A DNA stretch of 64,000 nucleotides, taken from assembly GCA_050248275.1 (NCBI GenBank), contig JBFWSR010000002.1, positions 1 through 64,000 on the forward strand, in the 5' to 3' direction. Positions within the stretch are counted from its first letter, which is position 1; every line of letters begins with the position of its first letter. Shown in pieces: positions 17,582 through 26,269 of this stretch. The position numbers and the translations under genes were made by a program. Source of the DNA: CAILZL01 sp050248275. GTDB taxonomy: Bacteria; Pseudomonadota; Gammaproteobacteria; Steroidobacterales; Steroidobacteraceae. The notes below the pieces were generated by a model, which ran no database searches, had not been told where the DNA came from, and worked only from the letters and a program-made list of their open reading frames with translations.

Positions 17582-18214
17582 CTATGGCGATGCTGTTGCC
17601 GGCGCGGCAAGCAAGGCCTTGACCTGCAACGTCTGTACCCCTGTCGATGCCTGGCCGGGCACGCAATGCAGCTCGTCCTTCAATACCGGTATCTTGACCA
17701 CGCGCAGCAATTGATCGCGCACCTGCTCCAGCAACTCGCAGTCTCCTGCATCGGCATCGCCAAAACTGTGGGTGCGCAGCGCCACCGGCTTGCTCACCGC
17801 CGGAAAGGTTTGTTGTTCTTCGACTCCCGCTCCGACCGGCAGACGCACCCGGATGCGGGCGGACAGCATGTTGTTGATATCGTGAAATCCAGAACCATAA
17901 CAGCCGGTGGCGGTAACCAGCATTTCCTTGTCGGCGCCCAACTCCTTGAAAATTCCCTTGAGACGATCTTCCAGTCCCGTACAACTGTAATAGGTGGTGA
18001 AACCGAAATAATGAAAGCGCAGATCGTAAGACTGCCAGCGCGCAGCCACAGTCGGGGCCTCATCCTGACTGGCTTCCACTGTTTTGTCGGCCCCTGCGTC
18101 AGCAGCCTGACCCAGCACGAAAGGCGGACTCAACAACGCCACCACGACCAGAAAGTCGCGTACCCGCGCTGCCGCCCGACGGGAATGACACAAGTACCAG
18201 CGAGACATGCTCAT
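17582..18214 (-). CDS. Exported hypothetical protein
   Basis: The 210-residue protein begins with a basic leader and a hydrophobic stretch (about residues 20-35, FLVVVALLSPPFVLG) that reads as a signal peptide. The mature part contains four or five cysteines (YYSCTGLEDR, TATGCYGSG, GDCELL, HCVPG), suggesting periplasmic disulphides. It resembles an uncharacterised xanthomonad-type family. Upstream in-frame starts would run into the divergent dioxygenase gene. Function unknown; it may only by chance face the kynurenine operon. Confidence 0.6.
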   Translation of the reverse strand: MSMSRWYLCHSRRAAARVRDFLVVVALLSPPFVLGQAADAGADKTVEASQDEAPTVAARWQSYDLRFHYFGFTTYYSCTGLEDRLKGIFKELGADKEMLVTATGCYGSGFHDINNMLSARIRVRLPVGAGVEEQQTFPAVSKPVALRTHSFGDADAGDCELLEQVRDQLLRVVKIPVLKDELHCVPGQASTGVQTLQVKALLAAPATASP

Positions 18215-18278
18215 ACCGGCTCTCCCACCATTTCGATACGTAGAAGTGTTGCGCCACAGCGGTTGCGATGCAAGCTGC

Positions 18279-18300
18279 ACTGCGGCACAGTTGCCGCAGT
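18279..18300 (+). promoter_or_regulatory. Perfect hairpin in the kynurenine operon leader
   Basis: ACTGCGGCA, loop CAGT, TGCCGCAGT forms a perfect 9-base-pair stem followed by TTTTCCCC and, 17 bases after the stem, the first ATG of the operon. It could be an attenuator-type terminator, a regulator-binding palindrome or a translation-blocking hairpin. The structure is seen; any role is inference. Confidence 0.5.
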
Positions 18301-18317
18301 TTTCCCCGAGAGCCGTC

Positions 18318-18842
18318 ATGAGTCGCCTGCAAGCCTTCAATTTCCGCCGCTGGATCGATGCGCATCGCGAGTTTCTCAAACCGCCGGTGAGCAATCGCTG
18401 CATCTTCCGCGAGTCGGAATTCATCATCATGGTGGTGGGCGGACCGAATGTGCGCACCGATTACCATGTCGATCCCAGCGAAGAATTTTTCTACCAGCTC
18501 GAAGGCGACATGATCCTCAAGACCATCCAGGATGGCGAGCCGGTGGACGTGCCCATTCGCGAAGGCGATATTTTCCTGCTGCCGGCCAATGTGCCGCATT
18601 CGCCGCGCCGTCCGGCCAATACTGTGGGTCTGGTCATTGAACGCGCCCGCAAATCGGACGAACTCGAAGGCTTCGTCTGGTACTGCGAACGCTGCCATCA
18701 CAAGCTGTACGAGGAATATCTGCACATCTCCAACATCGAGACGCAGTTGCCGCCGATATTCGAACGCTTTTACAGTTCGGCCGCACATCGCGCCTGCCAG
18801 CAATGCGGCACGGTGCTGGCCGTGCCCGCCAAGCGCAACTGA
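18318..18842 (+). CDS. nbaC: 3-hydroxyanthranilate 3,4-dioxygenase
   Basis: The 174-residue cupin dioxygenase opens the ring of 3-hydroxyanthranilate to the precursor of quinolinate. The catalytic iron ligands H50, E56 and H94 are visible in DYHVDPSEEFF and NVPHSP. The C-terminal rubredoxin-like iron site of bacterial enzymes is intact as C123-x2-C126 and C160-x2-C163. First gene of a tightly overlapped operon. ATG 18318 is chosen because it begins the family N-terminus MSRLQAFNFRRWID. Confidence 0.95.
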   Translation: MSRLQAFNFRRWIDAHREFLKPPVSNRCIFRESEFIIMVVGGPNVRTDYHVDPSEEFFYQLEGDMILKTIQDGEPVDVPIREGDIFLLPANVPHSPRRPANTVGLVIERARKSDELEGFVWYCERCHHKLYEEYLHISNIETQLPPIFERFYSSAAHRACQQCGTVLAVPAKRN

Positions 18843-19639
18843 TGCACATCCTCAGTCTGGAAATTGCCGGCAAGGTTTATCGCGCCGTTGCGGACTCGGC
18901 CTGCGACATTTCCATTCCACTACGCTTCAACCAGCCGCAACTGCAAGCCTATGGCGCGCCGGCCGCGCAGGCGGAGGTGTACAGCGCCGGCAGTTTCATC
19001 GGCAATGTCATGCAGGGCGGCAGCTGCAATTGCAATCGTTATCATCTGACGCCGCATTGCAATGGCACGCATACCGAGAGTGTCGCTCATCTCACATGCG
19101 ATACAGTGGCAGTGAACACACTGGCCCATGCAGCTTTGTCGCTGGCACTGTTGATCACGGTAGAACCCATCGCCACTGACAACGCCGAGCACGCCACCAA
19201 TCGCGTGATCAGCCGCGCCTGTTTGAGCAAGCTTTTATCCGCCAGCGAATTGCCGCCTGTGTCGGCCCTGATCGTGCGCACCCTGCCCAATACCAGCGGC
19301 AAACTGACGCGTAATTACGATGTCGGCAGCAGTCCGGCGTATTTCGAACCGGCCGCGCTGGCCTGGCTGGCGGAACTGGGCATCGAACATCTGCTAGTGG
19401 ATGTGCCCTCGGTGGACCGCATGGATGACGGCGGCCATTTGCTGGCGCATCGCGCCTTCTGGGGGCTGCCGGCCGGTGACACGCAGGCCGCACATGCACA
19501 GCGTCCTCATGCCACCATTACCGAATTGATCTATGTGCCCGAGCAGATTGCCGACGGTCGCTATCTGCTCAGCTTGCAGCTGGCCCCGTTTGTTGCCGAC
19601 GCCACGCCCAGCAGGCCGCTGCTGTTCCCCCTGCTATGA
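18842..19639 (+). CDS. Cyclase-family metal hydrolase, possible kynurenine formamidase
   Basis: The 265-residue protein belongs to the KynB/cyclase superfamily. The signature region reads HCNGTHTESVAH (residues 72-83). Classical KynB has H-x-G-[TA]-H-x-D-x-P-x-H, so here the first histidine is shifted by one and D and P are replaced by E and V. It overlaps the dioxygenase stop by 1 base and kynU by 4 bases, which strongly suggests a step in the same pathway. N-formylkynurenine hydrolysis is the missing activity, but that is inference from context. Confidence 0.65.
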   Translation: MHILSLEIAGKVYRAVADSACDISIPLRFNQPQLQAYGAPAAQAEVYSAGSFIGNVMQGGSCNCNRYHLTPHCNGTHTESVAHLTCDTVAVNTLAHAALSLALLITVEPIATDNAEHATNRVISRACLSKLLSASELPPVSALIVRTLPNTSGKLTRNYDVGSSPAYFEPAALAWLAELGIEHLLVDVPSVDRMDDGGHLLAHRAFWGLPAGDTQAAHAQRPHATITELIYVPEQIADGRYLLSLQLAPFVADATPSRPLLFPLL

Positions 19640-20931
19640 ATACGCAGTCAACCATGTCTACCTGGACGCTGGAACGCAATACCGCCACCGCACTGGACAT
19701 TGCCGATCCGCTGGCGCGCTATCGCAGCAAGTTCCATCTGCCGATCAGCGTGGACGGCAATCCGCAGACCTATCTGTGCGGTCACTCTCTGGGCCTGCAA
19801 CCCAGGAGCACGGCTGCCTTGATCAACGAGGAATTGCTGGTCTGGCAGACACAGGCCGTGGAAGGACACTTCAACAGCAAGCGTCCGTGGCTGTCCTATC
19901 ACGAGTTGCTAACGCCCGGACTGGCCGAACTCACCGGCGCATTGCCCATGGAAGTGGTGGCGATGAATTCGCTGAGCGTCAATCTGCACCTGCTGCTCAC
20001 CAGCTTCTATCGACCCACGGCGCAGCGCCACAAGATACTGATCGAAGCCGGGGCCTTTCCTTCGGATCGTTATGCAGTGTGTTCACACCTGAAACTGCAT
20101 GGCTACGATCCTGCACACAGCCTGATCGAACTGACGCCGCGTGCCGGCGAAGACACGTTGCGCACCGAAGACCTGTTGGCCTTGCTGGAACGCGAAGGCG
20201 CAACCATCGCCACCGTGTTATTTCCCGGCATGCAATATCTCACCGGCCAGCTGTTCGACATGCAGGCGATCACGCAAGCAGCGCAGCAACAGGGCTGTGT
20301 GGTGGGTCTGGATCTGGCGCATGCCATCGGCAATGTGCCGCTCAGCCTGCATGACTGGCATGTCGATTTCGCGGTGTGGTGCAGCTACAAATATCTGAAC
20401 AGCGGCCCCGGCTCGATTGGCGGCGCATTCGTTCATGAACGTCACGCACACAATGCCGCACTGCCACGCCTCGCCGGCTGGTGGGGACACGACAAGACCA
20501 CCCGCTTTGCCATGCCGCATGAATTCGTGCCGCTGCCCGGCGCAGAAGGCTGGCAGTTATCCAATCCGCCCATTCTGGCCTGTGCGCCGCTGCTGGCTTC
20601 GTTGCAGATATTCCAGGACGCCGGCATCAAGGCGCTGCGCAACAAGTCGCTGCAACTGACTGCTTATCTCGACTATCTGCTGACCAGCCAGTTGCGCCAG
20701 TACATCAGTCTAATTACACCTGCCGAACCACAGGCACGAGGCTGTCAGTTGTCATTGCGCCTGCATGTTGAACGCGAACAGGCACGCAAGATTCACGAAC
20801 AACTCATGACGCAAGGTTTCATCTGTGACTGGCGCGAACCGGACATCATCCGCGTTACGCCGGTGCCGCTGTACAACCGTCATGTCGATGTCTGGCAGTT
20901 CGTGCATGCACTGCAAGGTTTACTGACATGA
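19636..20931 (+). CDS. kynU: Kynureninase
   Basis: This 431-residue PLP enzyme has the phosphate-binding and PLP-lysine region AVWCSYKYLNSGPGSIGGAF (K252 is the Schiff-base lysine), preceded by GLDLAHAIGN with the PLP-pairing aspartate. It cleaves 3-hydroxykynurenine to 3-hydroxyanthranilate and alanine. The start overlaps the cyclase stop (ATGA), and its own stop overlaps kmo likewise. Length is typical for bacterial kynureninases. Confidence 0.95.
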   Translation: MNTQSTMSTWTLERNTATALDIADPLARYRSKFHLPISVDGNPQTYLCGHSLGLQPRSTAALINEELLVWQTQAVEGHFNSKRPWLSYHELLTPGLAELTGALPMEVVAMNSLSVNLHLLLTSFYRPTAQRHKILIEAGAFPSDRYAVCSHLKLHGYDPAHSLIELTPRAGEDTLRTEDLLALLEREGATIATVLFPGMQYLTGQLFDMQAITQAAQQQGCVVGLDLAHAIGNVPLSLHDWHVDFAVWCSYKYLNSGPGSIGGAFVHERHAHNAALPRLAGWWGHDKTTRFAMPHEFVPLPGAEGWQLSNPPILACAPLLASLQIFQDAGIKALRNKSLQLTAYLDYLLTSQLRQYISLITPAEPQARGCQLSLRLHVEREQARKIHEQLMTQGFICDWREPDIIRVTPVPLYNRHVDVWQFVHALQGLLT

Positions 20932-22301
20932 GCAAGCACCCTGACGTCACCATTCTGGGCGCGGGACTGGCCGGCAGCTTGATGGCCATTCTGCTGGCAC
21001 GACGCGGCATACAGGTACGCCTGCTGGAACGTCGTCCTGACCTGCGCACTCACCAGTTATCGGCCGGTCGCTCCATCAATCTGGCATTGGCGGATCGCGG
21101 CATTCATGCACTTAAAATGGCGGGTGTTTACGAAGCCATCGAACCGCTGTTGCTGCCCATGCCCGGCCGATGCGTGCACGACCTCAGCGGGCACACGCAG
21201 TTCGTACCTTACGGACAGCGTGCGCATGAAGTCATCTACTCCATTTCGCGCCCGGGACTGAATCAGGTGCTGCTTGACTACGCCGAACGATTGCCCGGCG
21301 TGGAACTGCAATTCGACTCCGAAGGCACGGAGGTGGATTTCGCGCAACATCGCCTGACGCTGCTGGATCAACATACCCGTGTCTCGCGTCATCTGAACTT
21401 CGAACAACTGATTGCTGCCGACGGTTACAACTCCATCGCACGTCATGCGCTGCTCAAGGCCACGCAGGCCAGCGCCACCGCCGACTTGCTTCCGCATGGT
21501 TACAAGGAGCTGACCTTGCCGGCCAATGCTCAGGGCAGGCATCAACTCGATCCACGGGCATTGCACATCTGGCCACGCGGCGGCTTCATGCTGATCGCCC
21601 TGCCGAATCTGGATGGCTCATTCACCGTCACCTTGTTCCTGCCATTCGACAGTTCGACTGACACGCAGGAAAGTTTTGCCGGACTGCACGATGCACCCGA
21701 CATTGAAGCGTTTTTCCAGCGGCATTTTGCCGATGCGCGGGCGCTGATGCCCGGCCTAGCCGAAGAATTCATGGCCCATCCCACCGGCAGGATGTTCACC
21801 GTGCGCAGCTCGCGCTGGACCGATGCCCGCAGCACGGTGCTGATCGGCGACGCCGCGCATGCCATCGTGCCCTTCCATGGTCAGGGCATGAACTGCGCCT
21901 TCGAAGACTGTGTGGAACTGGATGCGCTCATGCAGCAGCACGATTTCGGCACTGCCTGCGAACTGCTTGAACAACGCCGCCAACCCGACACCAATGCCAT
22001 TGCCGACATGGCGCTGGAAAACTACATCGAGATGCGCGATACCGTGCGCCATCCCCGGTTCCTGTTGCAGAAGGAACTGTCATTCGAACTGGAACGACGT
22101 TTTCCGGACCGCTTCATTCCGCGCTATTCCATGGTGATGTTCCACCACGAGATTCCCTATGCCGTGGCGTATGAGCGTGGACAGATACAAGCGCAGATAC
22201 TGGATGAAGTCACTCGCCGCGCAACCACCATGGCAGAAGTGGACATGCAGCGTGCAGCCGTGCTGGTCAGGAATAGGCTGACTGCACTAACAGCAGCCTA
22301 G
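20928..22301 (+). CDS. kmo: Kynurenine 3-monooxygenase
   Basis: The 457-residue class A flavoprotein monooxygenase has the FAD-binding GAGLAGS (residues 11-17) and E-R-R second-strand motif, SAGRSINLAL, and the second flavin motif LIGDAAHAIVPFHGQGMN. It hydroxylates kynurenine with NADPH and oxygen. With kynU and the dioxygenase it gives the kynurenine-to-quinolinate arm of NAD synthesis. The C-terminal helices may associate with the membrane. No tryptophan dioxygenase is in the window. Confidence 0.95.
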   Translation: MSKHPDVTILGAGLAGSLMAILLARRGIQVRLLERRPDLRTHQLSAGRSINLALADRGIHALKMAGVYEAIEPLLLPMPGRCVHDLSGHTQFVPYGQRAHEVIYSISRPGLNQVLLDYAERLPGVELQFDSEGTEVDFAQHRLTLLDQHTRVSRHLNFEQLIAADGYNSIARHALLKATQASATADLLPHGYKELTLPANAQGRHQLDPRALHIWPRGGFMLIALPNLDGSFTVTLFLPFDSSTDTQESFAGLHDAPDIEAFFQRHFADARALMPGLAEEFMAHPTGRMFTVRSSRWTDARSTVLIGDAAHAIVPFHGQGMNCAFEDCVELDALMQQHDFGTACELLEQRRQPDTNAIADMALENYIEMRDTVRHPRFLLQKELSFELERRFPDRFIPRYSMVMFHHEIPYAVAYERGQIQAQILDEVTRRATTMAEVDMQRAAVLVRNRLTALTAA

Positions 22302-22355
22302 GTTGCCCAGACAAAATACTGGCTAAAGACGACGGTATTTTCCCGTTGCCTAATG

Positions 22356-23489
22356 TCAGTGCACATTTCTCCAAATCCAGTCATCGATCCAATGAGCCAC
22401 ATCGAGATTATTTTTCTCAAGCATGACCATATGACCGTTGCCCTTGATACCCACGTCTTCAAGCCGGACAGCATCGTTGGCCACTCCGGCTTGGCGTAGC
22501 CAGTTGGCCGTGCAATGGTCATACCGAGTGTGATACGAAGCTTCGGTAGTCAGAATCAGGATGGGAATATGCTTAAGATTAACCAGTTGTCGAGCCGGTT
22601 CCTGTTGCTGCCAGCAGGCCAACAAACCCGGCCGGTCGGGCGTAACTTGTTGTACGACCTGCAAGTCGTTCGCGTCCTGAACGGACGGGAAATAGGTGAT
22701 GGGAATGTCGCTGACGCCCCAGGGTAGTTGTTTACCGGCACCCAATTCCGGCGAAGCCTGAAGGGGCGGCCCGTTCGGCTCGATGGCCACAATACCCTTG
22801 ACCAGATCGGGTCGGGCGTCGGCCAGCAACCAACCAAACGGCCCGGATTGCGAATGAGTCAGTACTACGCTCGGACCGATCCTGTCCAGCAGTGCAGTAC
22901 CTGCCGCTTGCACCAGGGTCTGCGTTTCTGCGGCAGACGCCAGGAATTCCACTTGGCTAGCATAGAATTGATCGGACACCGGATCACCCCTGCGCCCTGT
23001 ACCCGGCCACTGATTATGGCGTCTGGCACGCGGCCAGTCACCCAACTCTTCAGGATCGGTAAACATCTTTTCGACAACCGACACTGGTGCAATCATCAGC
23101 TTGCCATCCAGGCCCGGGTGCCACGCGGAACGGCCACGAGCAGGCTGATCCACCATGTAGACATCATAGCCCTGCTCGGCAAAATACTGCGCCCAACCCT
23201 TGCGTCCGTCTGGCGTGGTTAGCCAGCCCGCAGCAGTCTGCATCCCGCCATGGATCAACAATAGCGGATACTTACGGGTTATTTTACTGGGACGCAAATG
23301 CTCCACATACATGGCACCCCGCATCACTTCCTTGCCTTTTTCGCCCACATATCTGCCGCCAGAGAAAAACACGCTTCGGTCCACTTCAACCTTGTCAGGC
23401 GCAGGATTCGTGACACTGCAACCTGTGATCAGCGCCACGGCCAGCCCCGCACAGATCATCGCCACAGGCAGAGTTGATGACTTATTCAT
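22356..23489 (-). CDS. Lipoprotein alpha/beta hydrolase
   Basis: The 377-residue protein begins with a lipoprotein signal (LAVALITGCS, lipidated cysteine about residue 24). It has an alpha/beta-hydrolase fold with LLIHGGMQTAAGW (oxyanion region), the nucleophile elbow LTHSQSGPFGW (serine in SQSG) and a late histidine in GNGHMVMLE. It is probably an esterase or lactonase anchored in the cell envelope. GGAGAGG precedes ATG 23489. It follows the beta-propeller gene on the same strand, with a gap of 133 bases. Substrate unknown. Confidence 0.8.
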   Translation of the reverse strand: MNKSSTLPVAMICAGLAVALITGCSVTNPAPDKVEVDRSVFFSGGRYVGEKGKEVMRGAMYVEHLRPSKITRKYPLLLIHGGMQTAAGWLTTPDGRKGWAQYFAEQGYDVYMVDQPARGRSAWHPGLDGKLMIAPVSVVEKMFTDPEELGDWPRARRHNQWPGTGRRGDPVSDQFYASQVEFLASAAETQTLVQAAGTALLDRIGPSVVLTHSQSGPFGWLLADARPDLVKGIVAIEPNGPPLQASPELGAGKQLPWGVSDIPITYFPSVQDANDLQVVQQVTPDRPGLLACWQQQEPARQLVNLKHIPILILTTEASYHTRYDHCTANWLRQAGVANDAVRLEDVGIKGNGHMVMLEKNNLDVAHWIDDWIWRNVH

Positions 23490-23622
23490 GTAACCTCTCC
23501 AAAGAAGAAATTGACTCTTCACACACGCAGTCGAATTTATCATGCGTGGCATTGGACGCTACCCATCCACCACGCAACAGTGGGAGCGGCAAGCAGCCTC
23601 ACTATCAAATCCTGATACAAAT

Positions 23623-24717
23623 CTATGGCAACAATTTAATGGCCACACGATCGCCATGCACTGACCCCAACCAAAGTGCATTGCCGACTTGCGCGGCCCC
23701 AGACACATTGCTGAAAACTGGCGTACCTTTCTCTCGAAGGAGTGGGATGACACGCAGATTTTGCGGATCAAGCCACGCCACCACCCAATCGATGGGCTGC
23801 TGTAGCTTGTAGCGCAGTGACAAGGCTTGGATATCGCCACTCTGACCGGCGATCAACAAACTGTCGTCAGGCATCCGATGAATATTGTCCGGCAGGAAGT
23901 CGAGCGGAATGCTCACGGGCGCCACATCGCCGTCGAGTGCAAAACGCACGATACGTTTCTCCGGCCACACATCGACGAACAACCATTTGCCGTCGGCCGA
24001 GGTTTCAACACCGTTGTTTCCCGACATCACACTACCGGGCAACGTCGTAAATCCCTTGCCGGGACGCCAACGATAGACTGCGCCGGTTTTTTCCAACGCT
24101 GCCAATTGGTCAAGCATGTTGCCATGACGTGTATCGATGAACTTGGTTGCCACGAAACCACCATCCCTGAGCGGCACGACACCATTGCCCAAAGCACCAT
24201 CTGGAAGGATTACGCAGCCGATCCATTTCAAGCCGATGGAGGTAGCAACATTGACGGTAAACATTTCAATCGACTCGCGACCGCCATGATTGACGACGTA
24301 CAACAAATGATGCCCCTGCGAACCACGACGGATGGCGATGCCATGTGGTGAAAATTTCACCACATTCGGTGCACCCGGGCAGGCGCTGTATTCGGACTGC
24401 GGCTTGCCGCTGATGTCAGGAACGAGCTGCACATCGGCACGCGCCCGGGTGTCAATGAAGTACAGCTTTCCTGACTGTGCCGCAGGTCCTGTCGGTGCGC
24501 CCGGACCCAAACTGCTGCTGCCAATGAGTGCAGCGCGGCCCGGCAGGCGGATCATGTCCTCCACATTGCGCGGACCACAGAGAAATTCCAGGCCGTTCGC
24601 TGGCGTACAATCTTGCTGCTGTGATTCGACAATTTGTTCCGCGCGCGCAGGGCTGTGTGAGTCCAGCACCAGCAAGCCGGTCATCATTGCGAACAAAATC
24701 GTGAGGAAATCTGGCAT
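23623..24717 (-). CDS. Exported beta-propeller protein, SMP-30/arylesterase-like
   Basis: The 364-residue protein has a signal peptide (about 1-26, ...PARA-EQ) and repeated blade-like segments resembling SMP-30/gluconolactonase and paraoxonase-type propellers. These include SPHGIAIRR, LLYVVNHGG, NGVETSADGKWLFVDVW and HRMPDDSLLIAG; the asparagine/aspartate positions would hold the central calcium. It lies 46 bases after nhaB and upstream of the lipoprotein hydrolase, so the two may handle one ester or lactone. The function is inferred. Confidence 0.65.
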   Translation of the reverse strand: MPDFLTILFAMMTGLLVLDSHSPARAEQIVESQQQDCTPANGLEFLCGPRNVEDMIRLPGRAALIGSSSLGPGAPTGPAAQSGKLYFIDTRARADVQLVPDISGKPQSEYSACPGAPNVVKFSPHGIAIRRGSQGHHLLYVVNHGGRESIEMFTVNVATSIGLKWIGCVILPDGALGNGVVPLRDGGFVATKFIDTRHGNMLDQLAALEKTGAVYRWRPGKGFTTLPGSVMSGNNGVETSADGKWLFVDVWPEKRIVRFALDGDVAPVSIPLDFLPDNIHRMPDDSLLIAGQSGDIQALSLRYKLQQPIDWVVAWLDPQNLRVIPLLREKGTPVFSNVSGAAQVGNALWLGSVHGDRVAIKLLP

Positions 24718-24763
24718 GTCACATGCCTCAGGATTATTTTTCGAGCAGTCGGGTACGATTGCC

Positions 24764-26269
24764 TTACAAAATATAAGCAGTTGCCAGCAGGCCAGTCAGC
24801 GTCAGCACGATGGTGTACGGCAGCGCCATCCACAACATGCGGCCATAGGACAGACGGATCAGCGGCGCCAGCGCGGATGTCAGCATGAACAGGAATGCGG
24901 CCTGACCGTTGGGCGTGGCCACGCTGGGGATGTTGGTGCCGGCATTGATGGCGACAGCGAGTTGCCCGAACTGTTGCGGGCTGATGGCGCCTTCGAGCAA
25001 TGCCGCCTTGATTTCCGAAATGTAGATGGTGGCAACAAACACATTGTCACTGACTGCCGATAACGCCCCGGTGGCAACATAGAACATGACGGTCTGCATG
25101 CGGCCTTCCATGTTCAACACCCATTGCACCACCGGCTCGAACAGATGCTGGTCGTGAATCATGGCCACAATGGCAAAGAACACCACCAGCAAGGCTGTAA
25201 AAGGCAGGGAAGTTTCAAAGGCATGGCCAAGACGATGCTCTTCGGTAATGCCCATGAAGCTGGTCGCCAACACAATGATCAACAAGCCGATCAAGCCAAC
25301 CTCGGCCCAATGCATGCCTAAAGCCAGCACCAGCACGACGGCCACAGCCGCCTGCACCCACAGACTGGCCCGATCACGCACGCTGCGGCGCGCAGCTTCA
25401 CGATCTGCATGTTCCTTGAGCACCTGCCGTACATGGCCGGGCAACTCCACGCCATAGCCAAACCAGCGTAACCGTTCCACCAGCAAGCAAGTAATCAGGC
25501 CGGCCAAAAATACCGGCATGGATACCGGCGCCACCCTGATGAAGAACTGCTGGAAAGTCCAGCCCGCCTGCTTGGCAATCAGCAGATTCTGTGGTTCGCC
25601 CACCTGCGTCATGACGCCACCCAGCGCCGACCCTATCGCCGCATGCATCAACAGGCCACGCAGAAAGCCGCGAAATGCCAGCAGATCTTCGTGATGCAGT
25701 TCATGCACTTCATGATCGAGGCTATGATCATGCGCGTCTTCTTCATGGTGTTTGCCGGAAGCCACCTTGTGGTAGACCGAATAGAAACCAGCGCCCACCG
25801 TCAACACCACGGCAATCACGGTCAGTGCATCCAGAAATGCCGACAATACCGTCGAGGCCAGGCAAAACATCAGCGATAACACCCAGTGACGCTGGACCCC
25901 CAGCAACAGGCGAGTGAACAACACCAGTAACAGATCGCGCAGAAAATAGATGGCGGAGACCATGAAGACCATCAGCAGGATGACCGGCAGCCCGCCGGTG
26001 ACTTCGTTATAAACCGACCTCACGTCGGTCAACCCGAGAATGACCGCCTCAATGGCCAGCAGACCTCCCGGTTGCAGCGGATAGCACTTCAGCGCCATGG
26101 CCAGGGTGCCGATGAACTGCGCCACGATCAACCAACTGGTCACCACCGGACCCAGGGCGATCAGGAACAACGGGTTCAGCGCCAGACAGGCGACAACGCC
26201 CAGCTTGTACCAGCCGGGTGAATGGCCGAGAAAATTGCGGAACCATGCATAGGTCAGGGAAGCGTGCAT
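24764..26269 (-). CDS. nhaB: NhaB sodium/proton antiporter
   Basis: The 501-residue polytopic protein matches NhaB in length and order: an N-terminal MHASLTYAWFRNFLGHSPGWYK-type leader, about 12 helices, DALTVIAVVLTVGAGFYSVY, VMTQVGEPQNLLI and LSAVSDNVFVATIYI. A histidine- and acid-rich cytoplasmic loop spans residues 174-194. It exports sodium in exchange for protons. The start at 26269 overlaps the dnaQ stop by one base, so it depends on dnaQ transcription. Confidence 0.92.
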   Translation of the reverse strand: MHASLTYAWFRNFLGHSPGWYKLGVVACLALNPLFLIALGPVVTSWLIVAQFIGTLAMALKCYPLQPGGLLAIEAVILGLTDVRSVYNEVTGGLPVILLMVFMVSAIYFLRDLLLVLFTRLLLGVQRHWVLSLMFCLASTVLSAFLDALTVIAVVLTVGAGFYSVYHKVASGKHHEEDAHDHSLDHEVHELHHEDLLAFRGFLRGLLMHAAIGSALGGVMTQVGEPQNLLIAKQAGWTFQQFFIRVAPVSMPVFLAGLITCLLVERLRWFGYGVELPGHVRQVLKEHADREAARRSVRDRASLWVQAAVAVVLVLALGMHWAEVGLIGLLIIVLATSFMGITEEHRLGHAFETSLPFTALLVVFFAIVAMIHDQHLFEPVVQWVLNMEGRMQTVMFYVATGALSAVSDNVFVATIYISEIKAALLEGAISPQQFGQLAVAINAGTNIPSVATPNGQAAFLFMLTSALAPLIRLSYGRMLWMALPYTIVLTLTGLLATAYIL

